Assembly: GCA_947490035.1 (NCBI GenBank)
Contig: CANLGS010000081.1
Span: forward strand, 1 to 9,706
DNA from: Gemmataceae bacterium
GTDB lineage: Bacteria; Planctomycetota; Planctomycetia; Gemmatales; Gemmataceae
DNA length: 9,706 nt
Direction of reading: 5' to 3'
The position numbers were made by a program, and so were the translations under genes. The notes under the pieces are model-generated. The model was not told the DNA's origin, searched no databases, and saw only the letters and a list, made by a program, of their open reading frames with translations. Of this stretch, positions 1 through 6,937 are shown one piece after another. The first letter of the stretch is position 1. Each line of letters begins with the position of its first letter.

Positions 1-15
1 TAACTTGATGCCTAT

Positions 16-37
16 GGGGGAGGCTTTCGCCTCCCCT
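16..37 (-). terminator. Stem-loop downstream of the DUF1501 gene, probable terminator
   Basis: GGGGAGGC (17-24) and GCCTCCCC (29-36) form a perfect 8-bp GC-rich stem around a TTTC loop, with a possible G-T closing pair at 16/37. It lies 27 bases past the stop codon of the minus-strand DUF1501 gene, where a transcript end is expected. No T-run follows on the minus strand, so a classical intrinsic terminator is not proven. It could also act as an mRNA 3' stabiliser. Confidence 0.55.
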
Positions 38-63
38 CGCGCGTTACGTCAGTCGGCTGCCGC

Positions 64-1413
64 TTACGCGAGCACCTTCTCGATCACCTTGCCTTCGCGG
101 TAGAGCTGGATCGGGCGGCCGGTTGCGCTCTGGATCTCCGTGCTCGGCGCGATGCCGAGGTTGTGGAAGATCGTGCCGGACACGTCGTCCGGGGTGACCG
201 GCTCGGTCGCCGGGGCCATGCCGCTGGCGTCGGTGGTGCCGTGGGCGTAACCGCGCTTGAAGCCGCCGCCGGCCAGCACGCACGCCATCGACCGCGCCCA
301 GTGGTCGCGCCCGCTGTTCTTGTTCACCTTCGGGGTGCGGCCGAACTCGCCGGCGCACATCACGATCGTGCTGTCCAGCAGGCCGCGCTGGTCGAGGTCG
401 GCGATCAGCGCCGCCAGCACCTGGTCCGTCGTCGGGGCCAGACGCGTCTTGTGCGCGTTGAACGTCTGGCTGTGGGTGTCCCAGCCGCCGAAGCTCACGG
501 TGGAGAACCGCACGCCGGCTTCCACGAGGCGGCGAGCCGCCAGCGCGCCCTGACCGAACGGCGTGTTGCCGTACATGTCGCGGGTGGTCTGCTTCTCGGC
601 GGTCAGGTCGAGCGCCTTGCGGGTCTTGTCGCTCTTGAGGATCTCGAGCGCCTGCTGGTGGAAGGTGTCGAGGCCGTCCACGAGGTCGTTCGACTTGTCG
701 AGACCGGCGAACCCGGTGTCGAACTTGCGGAGCAGCGCGTCGCGCTTTTCCAGCTCTTCGAGCGTGAACGTGCCCTTGAGCGTCAGCCCGCGGACGCTGA
801 AGCCGCCGCCCTTCGTCGCGGCCGCGCCGTCCTTACCGGGAGGGGCGTTGCCTTCGATGATGAACGGGTTGTACCCGGTGCCGAGGTAGCCGGCCTGCCC
901 GACCAGCCCGTTGCGGAGTTCGCCGAACGTGACGTAGGGCGGCACGCCGACTTCCGTCTTCAGCAGCTTCGACGCGACCGAACCCATCGACGGGTACTGC
1001 AGCGCGGCGGTCGGCTTGTTGCCGGTGGTCATGAACACGGCGGCCGGGCCGTGGCTCGGGATGGTGTGGTACAACGAGCGGACGATGGTGGCCTTGTCCG
1101 CGACCGCGGCGAACTTCGGGAACGTCTCGGCGACCTGCACGCCCTTCGCGGCCGTGTCGATGGACTTGAACTCGCCGCGGATGCCTTCGGGCGCGTCCGG
1201 CTTGTTGTCCCACATGTCGATGGTCGCCGGGCCGCCGGACAGCCACAGCAGGATGACGCTCTTGGCCTTCGGCTGGCCGCTGCCGAGTTCCTTCTTGGCC
1301 GAGGCCTTCGCTTCGGAAGCGAGGATGCCGGGGAGGGTGAGGCCGAGGATACCGGCCGACCCGATGGTCAGCACGTCCCGGCGGCTGACGCCGTCGCAGG
1401 TCACGTTCAACAT
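64..1413 (-). CDS. DUF1501 family exported protein (Tat signal)
   Basis: A 449-residue protein of the DUF1501 family, which belongs to the alkaline phosphatase/sulfatase-like superfamily. It is abundant in planctomycetes and its substrate is not established. The N-terminus has a twin-arginine motif, SRRDVL (residues 10-15), then a hydrophobic stretch (about 16-32) ending in alanine-rich sequence, so export by Tat is likely. Family signatures visible are WLSGGPATIDMWDNKP (57-72), SHGPAAVFMTTG (120-131), GGWDTHSQTF (309-318) and GEFGRTP (355-361) with GRDHW (368-372). The length is typical and the gene looks intact. The start is supported by AAGGAG nine bases upstream of the ATG (plus-strand 1423-1428). 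It is the second gene after the DUF1549/DUF1553 gene, 139 bases away, and the two are probably co-transcribed. This pairing recurs in planctomycetes and suggests a joint periplasmic role. Family assignment is firm; the reaction is unknown. Confidence 0.93.
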   Translation of the reverse strand: MLNVTCDGVSRRDVLTIGSAGILGLTLPGILASEAKASAKKELGSGQPKAKSVILLWLSGGPATIDMWDNKPDAPEGIRGEFKSIDTAAKGVQVAETFPKFAAVADKATIVRSLYHTIPSHGPAAVFMTTGNKPTAALQYPSMGSVASKLLKTEVGVPPYVTFGELRNGLVGQAGYLGTGYNPFIIEGNAPPGKDGAAATKGGGFSVRGLTLKGTFTLEELEKRDALLRKFDTGFAGLDKSNDLVDGLDTFHQQALEILKSDKTRKALDLTAEKQTTRDMYGNTPFGQGALAARRLVEAGVRFSTVSFGGWDTHSQTFNAHKTRLAPTTDQVLAALIADLDQRGLLDSTIVMCAGEFGRTPKVNKNSGRDHWARSMACVLAGGGFKRGYAHGTTDASGMAPATEPVTPDDVSGTIFHNLGIAPSTEIQSATGRPIQLYREGKVIEKVLA

Positions 1414-1430
1414 GGCAGCAGGCTCCTTGA

Positions 1431-1544
1431 GCAGTGGGCAGGGGTTAGTGGGCAGTGAGCAGGAAAAACAGTTACGCGGTCACTCGTTCGGGTGCGGCGG
1501 GGTGGGTTTCTCTTCTCTGCCCACTGCCCACCGCACACTGCGAA
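1431..1544. repeat. Heptamer repeats in inverted arms between the DUF1549 and DUF1501 genes
   Basis: The spacer between the two minus-strand genes contains degenerate 7-base units. On the left, CAGTGGG-like units run through 1432-1466. On the right, complementary CTGCCCA-like units run through 1517-1544, starting with two identical copies (1517-1523, 1524-1530). The arms can pair in two registers: 11 bp (1431-1441 with 1517-1527) or 10 bp (1448-1457 with 1522-1531). The structure starts 8 bases past the DUF1549 stop codon and ends next to the Shine-Dalgarno sequence of the DUF1501 gene. It could influence translation or mRNA processing between the two genes, or be a neutral intergenic repeat family. 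No T-run is present. Confidence 0.7.
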
Positions 1545-1552
1545 CTATTCGA

Positions 1553-3952
1553 TCAGTGGTTCAGAATAAACTCGCGGGTGTTCACGAGCGCCCACAGCAG
1601 GTCGGTGACGCCCTCGGTGCGGGTCTTCGCGTCCTTCAGGTGCTTCACGGCGTCGGCCTTCTCGGTCGGGCGCGGCAGGCGCGAGAGCGTCGCGAGGAAC
1701 GCTTCTTCGGCCAACTCCTCGTCGGTCATCTTGGACTTCGCGAGCTTCAGCGTGCGGCCGTCGGCGGCCTTGAACTTGTCCAGTACCGCGGCATCGGTCA
1801 TGCGGAACAGCGTCTGCGGCAGGGCCGGTTCCGTCGCCCGCTCGCAGTCGCACGCGGTCGTGCGCGGCGGGCGGCCGAAGATGCGGAGCGCGTAGGCCAC
1901 GCTCCCGTTCAGCCGGCTCGATCCGACCTCGACCATCTTCGTGCCGTCCGGAGCGGCTTCCTGACCGGTGAACTTCTCTTCCACACCCAGCGCGGTGTTC
2001 AGCACATCGACAACCTGTTCGGCCATCAGCGGGCGGACGAACGAGTGCGAGAAGTTGTTCTTGTCGAACTTGTTGCTCTCGTTCGGCGCGTAACTCAGTT
2101 GGTACGTCCGGCTCATCAGGACGGCCCGTTCGAGCTTGCGGATGTCGTACTTGCTCTCGATGAAGTCCTTCGCGAGCATGTCGAGCAGTCGCGCGTTGAT
2201 CGGCGGGTTGGCGAGCGAGAAGTCGTCCACCGGGTTCACGAGGCCGGTGCCGAAGTAGTGCCCCCACACGCGGTTCACGAAGCTCTTCGCGAAGAACGGG
2301 TTGTCCGCGGCTGTAAGCCAGTCGGCCAACTTCGCCCGCGGGTCTTCGCCCGACTTGACACTGATGATGTCGCCGCCGAGCGTCTTGGGCAGCGGCACCC
2401 GGTTCGTCGCGGGGTTCGCCTTCATCGTGTTGGCGGCCGGCCCGACGAACAGTTCGCGCACGATCAGCAGGTTGTTGTTGTTGCCCGCCTTCGGGGCGCC
2501 GTCGCGTCGGGCGGCGTTCTCCGCGTCGGCCGCCTTCTTCACGTCGGGGCTGCTGAACTGGTTGGCGGCGAACGTCATCTGCGAGAACACGTTGGCGAAC
2601 GCCCAGTACTCGTCCTGCGTCCAGCGGTCGGTCGGGTGCTTGTGGCACTGGGCGCACTCGAGACGCACGCCGAGGAACGCGGCCGCGACCTTCTCGCCCC
2701 ACACTTCCGGCGCCACGACCGCCTGGCGGCGCCAGAACAGGTCGAGCGACTTCTTGTCCGGGTAGTCGGTCTTGAAGCCCTTCGCGGACTGCTCGTCGAT
2801 CTTCTTGACGGCCGCGACCCACTCGTCGCCGGTCTGCCCGTCGCGGCTGGTCGCGGTGAGGATGTTCCGCACGATCTCGTCGTAAGGAGCGTTGTCGGCG
2901 ACGCGCTTGCGGAGCCAGTCGTGCCACATCTGCGACCGCTTCGGCTGCGTCGGCTGCGGGTTCTCCAATGCGGTCGTGTTGTTGCCGGTGATGTCCGACA
3001 GTTTGGTCGCCCACAGCGCCGCGTGCAGCGGGTCGGTCAGCAACTTGTCGATCATCTTCTCGCGCTTCTTCAAATCCTTATCCGCGAGGAAGGCGCGGAT
3101 CACGTCCGGCGGCGGGAGCTGTGCGAGCGTGTCGATGTAAATCCGGCGGAGGAACATCGCGTCGTCGGAGAGGTCGGCCGGGACGACGTTCATCATCTTG
3201 AGTTTGGCGAACACTTCCTTGTCGATGCCGTTCACTTCGGGCACGGCGGGGTAAGCACCCTTGCCGGCCGGCGACGGGACCAGCACGCGGATCGCCTTCA
3301 CGCTGCCGCGATACAGCACCGTCAGGCCCGCGTCGCCGGGCTGACGCGGCGTCAGGAGGCCCAGCGGCGAGACGAGTGCGATGGCGTCGTCGGTGATTTT
3401 GAAGTCGCAGAACGGCGTGATGTCTTCTTTGGTGCCGTCGGCGAAGGTCGCGGTGACGACGAGCTGCTTCGACTTGGCGTCGGAGAGCAGCGCGAAGTCG
3501 GCCGGGCTGACGGTCAAGTCTTTGATGTCGCCGCTGCCGCGATCCCACTTCGCCCCGAGGCGGATCCACTCGCGGAACACGTTGTAGATCCAGCCGTCCT
3601 TGCCGAACCGCATCCCGCCGTCGTGGTACGTCTGACCGGTCGCCTTCAGCAGCAGCAGACTTTCGTCCGGCTTAACGACGTTGACGCGGCGGCCGAGGGC
3701 TTCGCGGGTGAGGTTGGCGAAGTCCATCGCGGGTTCGTAGCCGAACAGCGAGAGGCGGAAGCCGTTCTTGCCCTGGAACGAGCCGTGGCAACTGCCGGCG
3801 TTGCACCCGACCTTCGAGACGAGGCCCATGATGTGGCGCTCGAAGTCCACGTTCTTGACCTTGCCGCCGGTCGGCAGATCGACATCAGCCCGGCTAACGC
3901 CGTTGAGCGCGAGGCAAGCGGCGAGTGCGTAGAAGTAGCGGCGGGAGAACAT
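1553..3952 (-). CDS. DUF1549/DUF1553 planctomycete cytochrome-like protein with Ig-like domain
   Basis: A 799-residue exported protein. Residues 1-22 form a signal peptide beginning MFSRRYFYAL, whose SRRYF resembles a twin-arginine motif. Next comes a cysteine motif CNAGSCH (50-56), a CX4CH spacing where c-type heme sites are normally CXXCH. A group-2 bacterial Ig-like region spans about 146-226. The DUF1549 (PSCyt2) domain spans about 240-460 and holds a canonical heme c motif CAQCH (433-437). The DUF1553 (PSD1) domain spans about 525-799, with NPFFAKSFVNRVWGHYFGTG (551-570) as its signature. The frame stays open upstream to 4114, but the ATG at 3952 is preferred because the signal peptide begins there and the extra 54 residues are Arg/Pro-rich and not protein-like. 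The Shine-Dalgarno is weak. It lies upstream of the DUF1501 gene and is probably in the same operon. An electron-transfer or carbohydrate-related periplasmic role has been suggested for such families; the function is unproven. Confidence 0.92.
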   Translation of the reverse strand: MFSRRYFYALAACLALNGVSRADVDLPTGGKVKNVDFERHIMGLVSKVGCNAGSCHGSFQGKNGFRLSLFGYEPAMDFANLTREALGRRVNVVKPDESLLLLKATGQTYHDGGMRFGKDGWIYNVFREWIRLGAKWDRGSGDIKDLTVSPADFALLSDAKSKQLVVTATFADGTKEDITPFCDFKITDDAIALVSPLGLLTPRQPGDAGLTVLYRGSVKAIRVLVPSPAGKGAYPAVPEVNGIDKEVFAKLKMMNVVPADLSDDAMFLRRIYIDTLAQLPPPDVIRAFLADKDLKKREKMIDKLLTDPLHAALWATKLSDITGNNTTALENPQPTQPKRSQMWHDWLRKRVADNAPYDEIVRNILTATSRDGQTGDEWVAAVKKIDEQSAKGFKTDYPDKKSLDLFWRRQAVVAPEVWGEKVAAAFLGVRLECAQCHKHPTDRWTQDEYWAFANVFSQMTFAANQFSSPDVKKAADAENAARRDGAPKAGNNNNLLIVRELFVGPAANTMKANPATNRVPLPKTLGGDIISVKSGEDPRAKLADWLTAADNPFFAKSFVNRVWGHYFGTGLVNPVDDFSLANPPINARLLDMLAKDFIESKYDIRKLERAVLMSRTYQLSYAPNESNKFDKNNFSHSFVRPLMAEQVVDVLNTALGVEEKFTGQEAAPDGTKMVEVGSSRLNGSVAYALRIFGRPPRTTACDCERATEPALPQTLFRMTDAAVLDKFKAADGRTLKLAKSKMTDEELAEEAFLATLSRLPRPTEKADAVKHLKDAKTRTEGVTDLLWALVNTREFILNH

Positions 3953-4510
3953 GGCGGCGTCTCGGCGGGTATCGTCCTGAGCGGGGCTTGTGCCCCTGTG
4001 AGACTTCGGCGGGCGTGGTGTGCGTATCGGGCGTGTAAGGCGGGAGCGCGAGGCGGGTAGGTATTGAACCAACGATCTCAAACAAAGTCTCGCGTGTCTT
4101 CGGCTTCGTGGCAAGAGAAATCTTCGGCCACTTTTTCCAGTTTCGTGAAGAATCTCCGCCCGCTACTCTTCCAACAAGGGAAGCCCGCCGGAGAAACGGA
4201 CAGACACGACGAACTGACGATTTCGGAGAGGACGCGTGCAGGCCATCTCAAGCAAGGAGTTTATCGCCTGCGAGAAACGGTAAACGCCGACGATCTGGCA
4301 TTTCGCCGAAAGCCAGTTGACGCCGGTTCGGAAGCACCACTTCTCACCACGACGAACGCCCGCTCAGAGTTCGCAAACCCGTGCGGTCCGGGTTCACTTC
4401 GTCCGGGCGCCGCGAAATACCAAGCGAGTCGAGGAAAATGTGTATGAAACCGGCGCGCCGCGGAAATACTAGATAGATCCAGAGTCGAACGGTCGGCGGT
4501 TCGAGGGGCG
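3953..4510. other. Divergent intergenic region with no supported gene
   Basis: These 558 bases lie between the divergently transcribed DUF1549 and sigma factor genes and should hold both promoters. Open frames here give low-complexity or Arg/Pro-rich translations without family features, so I call no gene. A small hairpin (GGGGC 3983-3987, GCCCC 3992-3996, loop TTGT) would sit in the DUF1549 leader, about 31 bases before its ATG. At 4053-4069, read on the minus strand, there is a tRNA T-arm-like stretch, GTTGG-TTCAATA-CCTAC, with one mismatched pair. No matching acceptor, D-arm or anticodon arm can be built around it, so it is at most a remnant. The stretch from about 4064 to 4510 looks less GC-rich than the flanking genes, as expected for non-coding DNA. 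Confidence 0.7.
4446..4474 (+). promoter_or_regulatory. Possible ECF-type promoter of the sigma factor gene
   Basis: GAAACC at 4446-4451 resembles the GAAC-type -35 element used by many ECF sigma factors. The AT-richer ATACTAG (4467-4473) lies about 15 bases further on, some 37 bases before the sigma factor ATG. ECF sigma factors often control their own gene, which makes this position plausible. The -10 part does not match a known consensus and the assignment rests on visual reading only. Confidence 0.2.
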
Positions 4511-5935
4511 ATGGGAACGATGGGTGGGGTCATCCCGCAAATCAGCAGAGCCTTACTCGTCCAGGATGCGGACGGGTGGACCGACGCGCGCCTGCTGGAG
4601 TGCTTCCTCGCGACCCACGACGAGACCGCGTTTGAAGTCCTCGTGCGGCGGCACGGTTCGATGGTTCTGGGCGTGTGCCACCGCATCCTCCGCAACCCTC
4701 AGGACGCCGAGGACGCGTTCCAGGCGACTTTCCTCGTCCTCGTTCGCAAGGCCGATTCCATCGTGCCGCGTGGGATGGTCGGCAACTGGCTGTACGGCGT
4801 GGCGTACCAGACGGCACTCAAGGCGCGGGCGATGGCCGACAAGCGGGGGGCGCGGGAGCGACAGGTCATGGACACGCCCGAACCCGCGGTGGCCGAAACC
4901 GATGAGGCGCTCTGGCGCGAGTTGCGGCCGATCATCGACGAGGAGTTGAGCCGCCTGCCGGCCAAGTACCGCGCGCCGCTCGTGCTGTGCGACATCGAAG
5001 AGAAGACGTACAAGGAAGCCGCCGAACAGCTCGGCTGGCCCGAAGGGACGGTCGCCGGGCGGCTGTCGCGGGCGCGGGCGATGCTGGCCGCCCGGCTCGC
5101 CCGGCGCGGGGGGGGGCTGCCGGCCGTCGCGCTGGCGGCACTTCTGACACACAACGCGGCGTCGGCCGCGGTGCCCGGCGCGCTGGTGGTTCCAACAGTC
5201 AAGGCCGCGGCGCTTGCCGCGACAGGTCAGGCGACGGCCGGCGCGGTTTCCGCGAACGTCCTCGCCTTAACAGAAGGGGTCGTGAGGGCCATGATGCTTA
5301 CCCAACTGAAGATCGCCACGGTCGTTCTGCTCGGCGCGTGCCTCGTTGTTTCGGGCATGGGCTTCGGGTTCTCGCCAGCGACCGCCGAGGGGCAGGAAAA
5401 GAAAGTCGCCCAGCCGCCGGCGCAACCGCAGCCGAAGGACAAGAAGGTTGACCCGAAGGTCGTTCCCCCGGTTGTCCCCGGCGTTCCGAAGAACGACAAC
5501 GACGAGAAGAACGGGCAGAACAACCAGAACGGCAACGACGAAAAGAATGGCAACAATAACCAGAACGGCAACGACGAGAAGAACGGCAACAACAACCAGA
5601 ATGGTAACGACGAAAAGAATGGGCAGAACAACCAGAACGGCAACGACGAGCAGGGAGTTGTTAAGGCGATCAATCAGGACGCCAACACAGTCACCGTTGT
5701 GGTGAACCAAAAGGGCAAGCCGGTCGAGAAGGTGTTCGCGCTGCCGAAAGACGTGCCGGTGACGGTGGCTGGAAAGGCGGCCAAACTCGGCGACCTGAAG
5801 GTGGGGATGAAGGTCGGCGTGACCCTCGACAAGGACAAGAAGGGCGTCGTCGGCATCAAGCAGATGAACGAGCCGAACGGCCAGAACAACAACGGCAACA
5901 ACGGCAACGGGCAGAACGGGAATGGGCAGAAGTAA
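4511..5935 (+). CDS. ECF RNA polymerase sigma factor with membrane-anchored C-terminal extension
   Basis: A 474-residue protein; typical ECF sigma factors are about 170-220 residues. Sigma region 2 spans about 37-105, with NPQDAEDAFQATFLVLVRKA (62-81) as the clear signature. Region 4 spans about 134-197, with a helix-turn-helix around TYKEAAEQLGWPEGTVAGRL (166-185). An Ala-rich linker (203-262) follows, containing an ALTEGVVRAMMLTQLK segment (252-267) that I recognise as recurrent in Gemmata-type ECF proteins. A single transmembrane helix lies at about 266-287. Beyond it are a Pro/Lys-rich stretch (299-327), four 12-residue Asn-rich repeats (330-377), a small beta-rich domain (about 382-452) resembling DUF5666-type domains, and an Asn/Gly tail. 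With the sigma part cytoplasmic, the extension would lie outside the membrane. No anti-sigma gene is adjacent, so regulation may be built in. The ATG at 4520 (residue 4) is an alternative start: AGGGG (4504-4508) is 2 bases from the first ATG and 11 from the second. Confidence 0.92.
   Translation: MGTMGGVIPQISRALLVQDADGWTDARLLECFLATHDETAFEVLVRRHGSMVLGVCHRILRNPQDAEDAFQATFLVLVRKADSIVPRGMVGNWLYGVAYQTALKARAMADKRGARERQVMDTPEPAVAETDEALWRELRPIIDEELSRLPAKYRAPLVLCDIEEKTYKEAAEQLGWPEGTVAGRLSRARAMLAARLARRGGGLPAVALAALLTHNAASAAVPGALVVPTVKAAALAATGQATAGAVSANVLALTEGVVRAMMLTQLKIATVVLLGACLVVSGMGFGFSPATAEGQEKKVAQPPAQPQPKDKKVDPKVVPPVVPGVPKNDNDEKNGQNNQNGNDEKNGNNNQNGNDEKNGNNNQNGNDEKNGQNNQNGNDEQGVVKAINQDANTVTVVVNQKGKPVEKVFALPKDVPVTVAGKAAKLGDLKVGMKVGVTLDKDKKGVVGIKQMNEPNGQNNNGNNGNGQNGNGQK
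5498..5641 (+). repeat. Four tandem 36-bp coding repeats in the sigma factor gene
   Basis: Four contiguous 36-base units encode NDEKNGQNNQNG or NDEKNGNNNQNG, followed by a partial fifth (NDE, 5642-5650). Units 1 and 4 have QNN and units 2 and 3 have NNN at residues 7-9. Copies differ at several synonymous positions (GAG/GAA, AAC/AAT, GGC/GGT), so the array is not a fresh duplication and the protein sequence seems to be maintained. It probably forms a flexible hydrophilic stalk between the membrane helix and the C-terminal domain. Copy number may vary between strains by slippage. Confidence 0.95.
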
Positions 5936-5960
5936 CAGGGTACGGAATGCTGCTTCTCGC

Positions 5961-5992
5961 GTGGTGTGGGTGCCGATGGTCACCCACACCAC
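5961..5992. terminator. Bidirectional terminator-like hairpin between convergent genes
   Basis: GTGGTGTGGGTG (5961-5972) and CACCCACACCAC (5981-5992) are perfect 12-bp inverted repeats around an 8-base loop. The hairpin fills most of the 63-base gap between the sigma factor stop codon (5935) and the HAD gene stop codon (5999). Because it is symmetric it can serve transcripts from both sides. On the plus strand it is followed by TGCCGTTT, a weak T-tract. Confidence 0.75.
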
Positions 5993-5998
5993 TGCCGT

Positions 5999-6826
5999 TT
6001 AGCCCTTGCTCCACAGCCACGCGAGCAGTTCGGGCGCATGTTCGTAATCGGGAATGATGAGGTCCGCGCCGGCGCCGATCAGCGTTCCGCGCTTGGTCGC
6101 GTTCACCCCGCGAACGCCGGCTTCGCTGCTCGCCACGCCCACCGCGACGCCGCCGGCGCGCTTCACCTCTTGCGTTTCCACCACGCCGTCTCCGAAGCCG
6201 ATTAACTCTTCGCCGCGAACGCCGAGTTCGCGAACCACCTTCTCGATTACGTCACGCTTGCGGAAGCTCGCGTCGTTGTCCTTCGGCGCGGACACTCGCC
6301 CGCCGACGTAGGGCGTGAGTTCGAGCAACTCCACCTCGCGCGACACGTGCGCGAGGTCGGTGCCGCTCGCGACGAACAGCGGGACGCCGCGCTCCTGAAG
6401 GCTCCGCAGGACGCCGTGCGCGTTCGGCACTACCCACTCGCTCGGTTGCGCGCGTTTCGATTCGAGCGACTCCCACCGCCCGCGAACCACGCCCATCAGC
6501 GCGTCGAGGTACTGCTGAAGGTACGCAGCCGGTTCCGCCGGCGTGCCGCCGCGCGCGGTCACCTCCTGCGCGAACCGCTCCATCTGCCGCGCCGTGGGGT
6601 GCCCGTTCAGCGCCATCACGAACGCTTCGACGTGCGCGGCGCATTCCGCCTCTGGCTCCGTAATGAGGCGCTGCTCGCGGAGGCGGTCGAGCATCAGATC
6701 GACCATGACCCGCGGCCACCCTTCGCGGATGAGCGAGAGCGTGCCGTCGAAGTCGAACAGCGCGACCTTGAACGCGCCGCGCCGCACGCCGGGGTTGACG
6801 AGTTCGACAGACGGGGGAAGGTGCAT
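5999..6826 (-). CDS. HAD superfamily hydrolase
   Basis: A 275-residue cytoplasmic protein of the haloacid dehalogenase superfamily, usually phosphatases that act through an Asp-phosphate intermediate. Motif I is FDFDGTL (24-30), with nucleophile D25 and acid/base D27. Motif II is S154 in FVASGTD (151-157). A likely motif III lysine is K190. Motif IV is GFGDGVVET (210-218), with D213 and E217 as probable magnesium ligands. A helical insertion between motifs I and II (about 35-135) is a C1-type cap, as in phosphoglycolate phosphatase-like and beta-phosphoglucomutase-like members. All catalytic residues are present. The substrate cannot be read from the sequence. GAGGG stands three bases before the ATG, closer than usual; no better internal start is evident. 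It converges with the sigma factor gene and diverges from the glycosyltransferase operon, so it is probably a single-gene transcript. Confidence 0.88.
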   Translation of the reverse strand: MHLPPSVELVNPGVRRGAFKVALFDFDGTLSLIREGWPRVMVDLMLDRLREQRLITEPEAECAAHVEAFVMALNGHPTARQMERFAQEVTARGGTPAEPAAYLQQYLDALMGVVRGRWESLESKRAQPSEWVVPNAHGVLRSLQERGVPLFVASGTDLAHVSREVELLELTPYVGGRVSAPKDNDASFRKRDVIEKVVRELGVRGEELIGFGDGVVETQEVKRAGGVAVGVASSEAGVRGVNATKRGTLIGAGADLIIPDYEHAPELLAWLWSKG

Positions 6827-6852
6827 TCGCCCTCGACGTTTCGGGTTAGCCG

Positions 6853-6876
6853 CGACTCGAAGAGGAGCGCGAGTCG
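6853..6876. promoter_or_regulatory. Dyad in the divergent spacer, possible operator
   Basis: CGACTCG (6853-6859) and CGAGTCG (6870-6876) are a perfect 7-bp inverted repeat with a 10-base spacer. It lies between the HAD start (6826) and the glycosyltransferase start (6938), where a shared operator could act. No transcription factor is implicated. A dyad this short can occur by chance in GC-rich DNA. Confidence 0.25.
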
Positions 6877-6882
6877 TTGGTC

Positions 6883-6911
6883 TTGCTCACTGCGCCGACT
6901 TCAGGTATCTC
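6883..6911 (+). promoter_or_regulatory. Possible sigma-70-like promoter of the glycosyltransferase operon
   Basis: TTGCTC (6883-6888) and TATCTC (6906-6911) are separated by 17 bases, the preferred spacing, and would start transcription shortly before the ribosome binding site at 6925. Both hexamers match the consensus only in part, so this is a weak candidate. Confidence 0.22.
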
Positions 6912-6937
6912 CCGCATTCTACCCAGAGGAGGCGGCC

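Noticed and set aside
163..1458. Plus-strand open frame of 431 codons opposite the DUF1501 gene
   Set aside because: Shadow of the real gene; the composition is biased and no family motif is visible.
1545..3014. Second minus-strand frame of 489 codons within the DUF1549 gene
   Set aside because: Arg-rich translation in another frame of a gene with recognisable domains.
1016..4060. Very long plus-strand open frame (1014 codons) opposite the DUF1549 and DUF1501 genes
   Set aside because: The translation is Arg/Val/Gly/His-rich without domains, and it lies antisense to a clear family gene. High GC at third codon positions creates such shadow frames.
3953..4114. 54-residue N-terminal extension of the DUF1549 protein
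   Set aside because: It would place the signal peptide internally and adds Arg/Pro-rich sequence with no family counterpart; the ATG at 3952 is the better start.
4040..4130. Minus-strand tRNA gene
   Set aside because: Only a T-arm-like piece exists; acceptor, D-arm and anticodon arm do not pair.
4064..4447. Plus-strand open frame of 127 codons in the divergent spacer
   Set aside because: It has no ribosome binding site, domain or protein-like composition, and overlaps the presumed promoter regions.
5498..5641. CRISPR array, suggested by the 36-base repeat length
   Set aside because: The units are contiguous without spacers, diverge at synonymous sites and lie in frame within a gene.
6347..6937. 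Upstream extension of the glycosyltransferase frame across the HAD gene
   Set aside because: It is antisense to the HAD gene, whereas the ATG at 6938 has a strong Shine-Dalgarno sequence and begins a membrane segment.
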